This document shows positions 60,275-64,000 of a DNA stretch of 64,000 nt, one piece after another (the first letter of the stretch is position 1; each line of letters begins with the position of its first letter). The translations under genes were made by a program, and so were the position numbers. This DNA is from Salinigranum marinum (GTDB taxonomy: Archaea; Halobacteriota; Halobacteria; Halobacteriales; Haloferacaceae), in NCBI RefSeq assembly GCF_024228675.1, contig NZ_CP100462.1, forward strand, positions 1-64,000. Reading direction: 5' to 3'. The notes beneath the pieces were generated by a model. It searched no databases. It was not told where the DNA came from and was given only the letters and a program-made list of their open reading frames with translations.

Positions 60275-61804
60275 ATGTCCTCCAGGACCGTCGTCGCGTT
60301 CGCCCTCGTGGTTCTCGTCGGGTCGACCCTGGCCGGAACGGCCGCGGCCGTCCCCGACGCACGGCTCACCGTCTCCGACGTCACCGTCACGCCGGGGACG
60401 CCCGTCACCGACGCGCCCGTCACGGTCTCGGTGACAGTGTCGAACGGCGGCGGCAGTCCCCAGGCGGTCGCCGTCGACGAGGTCCAGCTCGTCGAGGGCG
60501 ACGACGTGATCGCCCGGAGCCTCGAACCTGGCTCGCTCTCCGCGGGCGGAACGCTCACCGTCCCGCTGACGACGAGCTTTTCGGAGCCCGGCGAGCGCTC
60601 GCTCTCCGTCCACGTCCGCGGCCGCGACGAGGACGGCGACACCGTCGACGTCCGCCGGCCACTGTCAGTCGCGGTCGAGGCGGCCCCGCCGCTGGTCGAA
60701 CTCGACACGACCGAACTGGTCGCCGGGAGCGAGACCCAGACGCCGGTCGTGGTGTCGAACCCCACGACTGAGCCGGTGCGAAACGTCGTCGTCTCGCTGT
60801 CGACCGACAACGGCGAAGCGGTCGTCGACCGCCGGACGGTCGCCTCGCTCGCGGCGGGTGCCGAACAGCAGCTCAACTTCAGCGTTCGCGCCGCGACCCC
60901 CGGTGCGGCGACGCTCGCCGTCGAGGTCGGCTACACCACCGGGAGCGGCACCCGCGCGACCGAGACATACGACCACCCCGTCACGGTCGAGGAGCTGGTG
61001 GACGACGTGGGCGTGCGGGTCGCAACCGCACCCACGAGTGAGGAGTCCCAACAGCCGGCAGCCGGCCAGCTCGGCGTGTTGCTCGGGGGCAACACGGGCG
61101 GGGCGACCCAGCAGACCGACGACGACGAGGAGTCCTCGAGCGTGGCGGTGACGGTGACGAACTTCGGGAACGCGCCGATCACCGACGTGGTGGCGACCCC
61201 GCACGTTGGCGAGACGACGCTCGCCCGCGTCGGCGTCCCCGGCCCGCTCGCCCCCGGCGAGGAGCAGCGCGTGACCGTCCCCCTCGACCGCGCGCCCGGC
61301 GGCGACCTCGTCGTCGACGTCTCCTACGACGTCGGCTCGGGCACGTCGAACGCCACCGGCCGGTTCGACTTCCGCCCGCAGGCGGGCGCGGTCCGGATCA
61401 CCGGCGTCGACATCGGGGTCGACGACAACGGCACCGTCCAGGTGTCGGGCAACGCCGGCAACGTCGGCCGCGGGAGCGTCACCGGGCTGGTCGTCGCGGT
61501 GGGCGACGCGCCGGACGTCGAGCCCGCGTACCCACAGCGCGACTACTTCGTCGGCACCGTCGAGGGGAGCGAGTTCGCCCCCTTCGAGCTCACGGCGAAC
61601 GTGGGCCCCAACGCCTCGTCGATCCCCGTCGTGGTGACGTACGCCGTCGACGGCGACATCCGGGAAGAAACGGTGTCGCTCCCGCTGTCCGACGAAATCA
61701 CCGGTGAGCAACGGTCCGACCGGAGCCTGCCGCTGTCGGTGTGGCTCGGGGTCGTCGGCGTCGCGATGGCGGCGGCGGCGGCCGTGGTGATCCGAACCCG
61801 ATGA
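60275..61804 (+). CDS. CARDB-type surface protein heading a MacAB-like operon
   Basis: This 509-residue exported protein has a signal peptide (VVAFALVVLVGSTLAGTAAA), three to four CARDB/Ig-like beta domains (phrases such as VVVSNPTTEPVRN, TVTNFGNAPITDVV and NVGRGSVTGLVV) and a C-terminal membrane helix (SVWLGVVGVAMAAAAAVVI) ending RTR. It overlaps the ABC ATPase gene start by four bases (61801-61804). The architecture parallels the CARDB protein upstream of the MMPL exporter, suggesting an exporter-accessory function. Confidence 0.85.
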   Translation: MSSRTVVAFALVVLVGSTLAGTAAAVPDARLTVSDVTVTPGTPVTDAPVTVSVTVSNGGGSPQAVAVDEVQLVEGDDVIARSLEPGSLSAGGTLTVPLTTSFSEPGERSLSVHVRGRDEDGDTVDVRRPLSVAVEAAPPLVELDTTELVAGSETQTPVVVSNPTTEPVRNVVVSLSTDNGEAVVDRRTVASLAAGAEQQLNFSVRAATPGAATLAVEVGYTTGSGTRATETYDHPVTVEELVDDVGVRVATAPTSEESQQPAAGQLGVLLGGNTGGATQQTDDDEESSSVAVTVTNFGNAPITDVVATPHVGETTLARVGVPGPLAPGEEQRVTVPLDRAPGGDLVVDVSYDVGSGTSNATGRFDFRPQAGAVRITGVDIGVDDNGTVQVSGNAGNVGRGSVTGLVVAVGDAPDVEPAYPQRDYFVGTVEGSEFAPFELTANVGPNASSIPVVVTYAVDGDIREETVSLPLSDEITGEQRSDRSLPLSVWLGVVGVAMAAAAAVVIRTR

Positions 61805-62655
61805 CCCGCTCGCCCCCGCTCGACCTCGCGGGCGTCACCAAGCGGTACGACAGCGGAAGCGAGACCATCGAGGCGCTGTCGGACGTGGACCTCGCCGTCG
61901 CCGCCGGGGAGTTCCTCGCCGTGGTCGGTCCCTCGGGCTCGGGGAAGTCGACGATGCTGAACGTGCTCGGCCTGCTCGACGCGCCCACCGAGGGCGTCGT
62001 CCGCCTGCACGGCCGGGACGTCACGACGCTGTCGGACCGCGAACTCACGGACGCCCGCCGGACGGCCATCGGCTTCGTCTTCCAGGACTTCCACCTCGTG
62101 CCGACGCTCACGGCCGCGGAGAACGTCGAACTCCCGACGCTGTTCGCCCACGATCCCGAGGGGATGGCCCGCGCACGCGACCTGCTCCGGCGGGTGGGAC
62201 TCGGCGACCGCCTCGACCACCGACCCAAAGAGCTGAGCGGCGGCCAGCAACAGCGCGTCGCCATCGCCCGCGCGCTCGTCAACGAGCCCGCGGTCGTCCT
62301 CGCGGACGAACCCACCGGCAACCTCGACCGGGAGACGGGTCGCGCCGTCCTCGAAGAGCTCCGGGAGATCTGCGACGAGGGCGTCGCCGTCGTCGGCGTG
62401 ACGCACGACCCGCTCGTCACCGAGTACGCCGACCGGGTCGTCGAACTCGTCGACGGCCACCTCCGGGTGGTCGGCGAGGACGACGACTCCGTCGCCGGCA
62501 CCGACGCCACGAACCTGGCGGGGGTCGTCGACCACGGGGGGATCGACACCGATGGGGGCGATGACCCACGCGATCCCACGCCCGAGCCGGGCGACGGACG
62601 CCGCGAGGGGACTGACGCCGCGGACGACCGCGTCCAGCGGGGAGACGAACCGTGA
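61801..62655 (+). CDS. MacB/LolD-type ABC transporter ATPase
   Basis: This 284-residue ATPase has Walker A GPSGSGKST, FQDFHLVPTLTA, signature LSGGQQQRV and Walker B VVLADEPTGNLD. The ADEPTGNLD form marks the LolD/MacB/FtsE group, whose ATPases drive mechanotransmission-type permeases that export lipoproteins, peptides or drugs. The last 60 residues are an acidic extension absent from most relatives. It overlaps both neighbouring genes by four bases. Confidence 0.92.
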   Translation: MTRSPPLDLAGVTKRYDSGSETIEALSDVDLAVAAGEFLAVVGPSGSGKSTMLNVLGLLDAPTEGVVRLHGRDVTTLSDRELTDARRTAIGFVFQDFHLVPTLTAAENVELPTLFAHDPEGMARARDLLRRVGLGDRLDHRPKELSGGQQQRVAIARALVNEPAVVLADEPTGNLDRETGRAVLEELREICDEGVAVVGVTHDPLVTEYADRVVELVDGHLRVVGEDDDSVAGTDATNLAGVVDHGGIDTDGGDDPRDPTPEPGDGRREGTDAADDRVQRGDEP

Positions 62656-63803
62656 GCCGACTCGCGGCGTTCGAGCGGCGCGTCCCGGCCGTCCTGCTGG
62701 CGCGACGGAACCTCGCACGGACCCGTCTCCGGTCGGGGCTCGCGGCGCTCGGCATCCTCATCGGCGTCTTCGCCGTCGCCACCCTGGGGATCTTCGGGAC
62801 CGTCCTCGAACTGTCGGCGACGAACGAACTCGGCGGTATCGGCAACCAGGTGATCGTGAGCCCCAACGCCGACTCCGGGCTCGAGACGCTCACCTCGCGC
62901 GACGTGCAGGCGGTCGAGCGCGTCGCGGAGGGCCGCGGGGAGGTGGTGCCGCTGAAGACCGACGGGACGGTCGTCCGGAGCGGCGGCGACAGCACGTTCG
63001 CCCAGCTGTACGGCCTCGGCCGGCCGCGGGCGCTGTTCGAGGCCGAGTCGGGAACCCTCCCCGAGACCCACCGCCAGGGGGCCATCGTCGGCCGCGAGGT
63101 CGCCGCGCGGCTCGACCTCCAGGTGGGGTCGGTGCTCGAGATTGAGTCCAACCGCTACCGGGTGATCGCCGTCCTCGCCGAGTCCGACAGCATCTCGCCG
63201 ATCCGTCCGGACAACGCCGTGGTGCTCCCCCCCGAAGTGTTCGTCCAGCCGTCGTTCGATCAGGTGGTCGTCCAGGCCGACTCGGGCGCTGACGCCCAGG
63301 CGATCGCGGCGGGGGTCGACGAGCGGCTGAACGCCCGCGAACGGCGCGTGTCGGTGTTCGAGCTGGGGAGCGTCCTCGAACGGATCAACGAGTTCTTCGC
63401 CCTGCTCAACGGCTTCCTGATCGGCCTCGCGGCCGTCTCGCTCGTCGTCGCCGGCGTGAGTATCTTCAACGTGATGTTGATGAGCGTGAACGAGCGCCGC
63501 GCGGAGATCGGCGTGCTCCGCGCCGTCGGTGTCCACCGCCGCGAGGTGCTCTCGATGCTCGTCGTCGAGGCCGGCCTCCTCGGCGTCGTCGGCGGCTTCC
63601 TCGGCGTCGTGTTGAGCGCGCTCGTCACCCTCGGGCTCTGGGCGTTCGTCGACCAGATCGCCCTCGACGTGATCCTCGTCCCGCGCAACGGCCTCACGCT
63701 CCTCGGTGCGTTCGCCTTCGGTGTCGTCGTGAGCCTGCTCTCGGGGGCGTACCCCGCGTGGAAGGCGGCGTCGGAACGGCCCGTCGACGCCCTCCGCTCG
63801 TGA
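62652..63803 (+). CDS. MacB/FtsX-type ABC permease
   Basis: This 383-residue permease has an N-terminal transmembrane helix (GLAALGILIGVFAVATLGIF), a large extracellular domain of about 220 residues (MacB_PCD-like), and three C-terminal helices with SVNERRAEIGVLRAVGVHRR and PAWKAASERPVDALRS. It forms the membrane part of the transporter encoded with the ATPase and CARDB genes, and likely exports or senses envelope material. Confidence 0.92.
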   Translation: MSRLAAFERRVPAVLLARRNLARTRLRSGLAALGILIGVFAVATLGIFGTVLELSATNELGGIGNQVIVSPNADSGLETLTSRDVQAVERVAEGRGEVVPLKTDGTVVRSGGDSTFAQLYGLGRPRALFEAESGTLPETHRQGAIVGREVAARLDLQVGSVLEIESNRYRVIAVLAESDSISPIRPDNAVVLPPEVFVQPSFDQVVVQADSGADAQAIAAGVDERLNARERRVSVFELGSVLERINEFFALLNGFLIGLAAVSLVVAGVSIFNVMLMSVNERRAEIGVLRAVGVHRREVLSMLVVEAGLLGVVGGFLGVVLSALVTLGLWAFVDQIALDVILVPRNGLTLLGAFAFGVVVSLLSGAYPAWKAASERPVDALRS

Positions 63804-63824
63804 GCCAGCGGGGGGTCGCCGGCC

Positions 63825-64000
63825 TCAGCTCCCGTCGCGCTCGGTCCCTGAGTCGTCGTTTTCGACGTCGACGCCGGTGAACTCGAACCGGGCTCCGCCA
63901 CCATCGCCGTCGCGGAGAGAGACGTTCCAGCCGTGGGCCTCGGCGACCTGTGCGACGATCGAGAGGCCGAAGCCGGTCCCGTCCTCGGCGGTCGAGTAGC
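63825..64000 (-). CDS. Histidine kinase, C-terminal end (partial, runs off window)
   Basis: Only the last 58 codons are inside the window. They read [20 protein letters not shown] and then [17 protein letters not shown], which is the G2 box and end of an HATPase_c domain. The acidic tail ends GTERDGS. The N-terminal part lies to the right of the window. It is convergent with the MacAB-like operon. Confidence 0.8.
   Translation of the reverse strand, partial: YSTAEDGTGFGLSIVAQVAEAHGWNVSLRDGDGGGARFEFTGVDVENDDSGTERDGS

Noticed and set aside
61698-63536. 612-codon open frame on the minus strand
   Set aside because: Antisense to the MacAB-like operon, whose motifs are unambiguous. The antisense translation is low-complexity and domain-free.
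1-64000. tRNA, rRNA or CRISPR loci
   Set aside because: I found no cloverleaf with a GTTCGANTC-type T-arm in the right context, no rRNA segments and no regularly spaced repeats. The only regular repeats are the 36-bp coding repeats at 44661-44804.

Overview
The window is haloarchaeal. Its proteins are strongly acidic, GC is high with GTC/GAC/CTC-rich codons, genes with a TATA-like box about 25 bases before the ATG (apparently leaderless transcripts) recur, and there are a Tat-type lipoprotein, a PGF-CTERM surface protein, a bacterio-opsin-activator-type HTH regulator and ISH-type insertion sequences. No rRNA, tRNA or CRISPR array was found. All assignments come from reading the sequence; no database search was run.

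Region 1 (1-3.5 kb) looks like plasmid or integrated-element backbone. It holds a ParA ATPase and a small partner protein, bracketed by a perfect 16-bp inverted repeat built from TGANTCA heptads. A repeat-rich AT-leaning stretch follows, then a tyrosine recombinase whose promoter carries a perfect 12-bp inverted repeat.

Region 2 (3.5-18.1 kb) is a catabolic island for peptides or amides: a CitE-like lyase, an IclR regulator, an OFA-type MFS transporter, a gamma-glutamyltransferase, an amidase, a creatinase-like M24 protein that has lost two metal ligands, and a complete dipeptide/oligopeptide ABC importer whose two ATPases are fused into one chain. Region 3 (18.1-21.5 kb) is an insertion-sequence graveyard. 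A frameshifted ISH3-type transposase abuts an IS630-type transposase that was split by an ISH1-like element, which was itself split by a second, apparently intact ISH1-like element. Both insertion events can be read from 8-bp target duplications.

Region 4 (21.5-27.3 kb) has threonine synthase, a rearrangement scar (the C-terminal stumps of an alcohol dehydrogenase and a DppD ATPase), an intact DppF, and an acetamidase/formamidase. Region 5 (27.3-31 kb) has NikR, a cupin, a variant SDR and a LarA-like racemase-domain protein, a possible nickel-linked group. Region 6 (31-41.5 kb) has a TetR regulator, an MMPL exporter with a CARDB-type surface protein, CoaD, a YjdF-like membrane protein and a SERCA-like Ca2+ ATPase.

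Region 7 (41.5-50.3 kb) has a dockerin/VWA surface protein divergent from a cohesin/PGF-CTERM protein, then a CDP-alcohol phosphotransferase with a Gfo/Idh-aldo/keto-reductase fusion, and a Bat-like regulator. Region 8 (50.3-64 kb) has an alpha/beta hydrolase, a SprT-like protein, a PadR-like regulator, PPK2, a PAS histidine kinase, a candidate class I terpene synthase beside a very AT-rich promoter island, a lipid kinase, an MFS transporter, and a MacAB-like ABC exporter behind another CARDB protein. A second histidine kinase runs off the right edge.

The most notable items are the candidate terpene synthase, the cohesin/dockerin pair, the nested insertion sequences, the repeat-bracketed partition cassette, the metal-ligand-deficient M24 protein and the recurring pairing of CARDB surface proteins with exporters.
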